In this document: positions 63,921-64,000 of the stretch, in pieces
How positions within the stretch are numbered: the stretch's first letter is position 1
How the letters are laid out: every line of letters begins with the position of its first letter
NCBI GenBank assembly: GCA_023212645.1
Contig: JALBYC010000028.1
Coordinates: 62,001 to 126,000 of the forward strand
Source: Farysia itapuensis
Taxonomy: Eukaryota; Basidiomycota; Ustilaginomycetes; Ustilaginales; Ustilaginaceae
Direction of reading: 5' to 3'
DNA length: 64,000 bases
The notes under the pieces: model-generated
Told to the model about the DNA's origin: nothing
Database searches by the model: none
What the model saw: the letters and a program-made list of their open reading frames with translations, nothing else
Translations under genes and position numbers: made by a program

Positions 63921-64000
63921 TACGCTTATTCGGTTCTCTGACGACTTGCGAATATAAACAGTTTCGTCAATACATGTATCAAAAGCCTCTTATGTTCCGT

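Noticed and set aside
1..64000. Transposons, CRISPR arrays, rRNA, integrated virus
   Set aside because: No long terminal or inverted repeats, transposase, reverse transcriptase, regularly spaced repeats or rRNA signature were seen on either strand.

Overview
This is a nuclear window from a basidiomycete, most likely a smut fungus or relative (Ustilaginales: Ustilago, Sporisorium, Pseudozyma or a close genus). The grounds are large, mostly intron-less reading frames packed on both strands with short gaps, moderately high GC with many Gln/Ser-rich low-complexity tracts, spliceosomal introns with GTATGT/GTAAGT donors, and above all a dynein heavy chain gene (50138-54829) that starts at the end of AAA4. 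Dynein split into dyn1 and dyn2 is the arrangement described for Ustilago maydis. I see no transposon, CRISPR, rRNA or viral sequence.

Layout. 0-2.7 kb: fragments of an unassigned minus-strand gene and a major-facilitator transporter. 3.2-9.8 kb: spliceosomal WD40-cyclophilin (PPWD1 type), Eaf6, a Cox23-type twin Cx9C protein (with an intron that hides its last exon), a p24 cargo receptor and a biotin-dependent acyl-CoA carboxylase alpha subunit. 10-21.4 kb: four minus-strand genes in a row counting the carboxylase, i.e. then the SWI/SNF subunit Snf5 (very Gln-rich, with a GATA-type finger), Atg9 and the ERAD factor Hrd3. 21.6-38.6 kb: the accessory-looking part. A secreted lectin/GH16-like domain fused to a membrane O-acyltransferase is divergently paired with a GT2 polysaccharide synthase. 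They are followed by an SSUH2-like zinc protein, a 4CL-like acyl-CoA ligase with a 716-nt intron, a second membrane O-acyltransferase, a DUF3140 protein and a membrane-anchored GH30 glycosidase. 38.8-63.7 kb: housekeeping genes in alternating orientation: Utp20, eIF2A, dynein heavy chain part 2, a small unknown membrane protein, geranylgeranyltransferase-I beta, squalene synthase, PRMT3 and an M28 membrane metallopeptidase. The window ends with an intron-containing tRNA-Leu(AAG).

How they work together. Most genes are unrelated housekeeping neighbours. The exception is 21.6-38.6 kb, where a polysaccharide synthase, two membrane acyltransferases (one with its own extracellular carbohydrate-binding-like domain) and a membrane-tethered glycosidase lie within 17 kb. 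I infer that they may make, O-acylate and trim a surface polysaccharide. This is the best candidate for an undescribed system here, though intervening genes do not obviously belong to it. A second candidate is a recurrent 9-bp promoter word (TGTTAGAGT) found at four intergenic sites.
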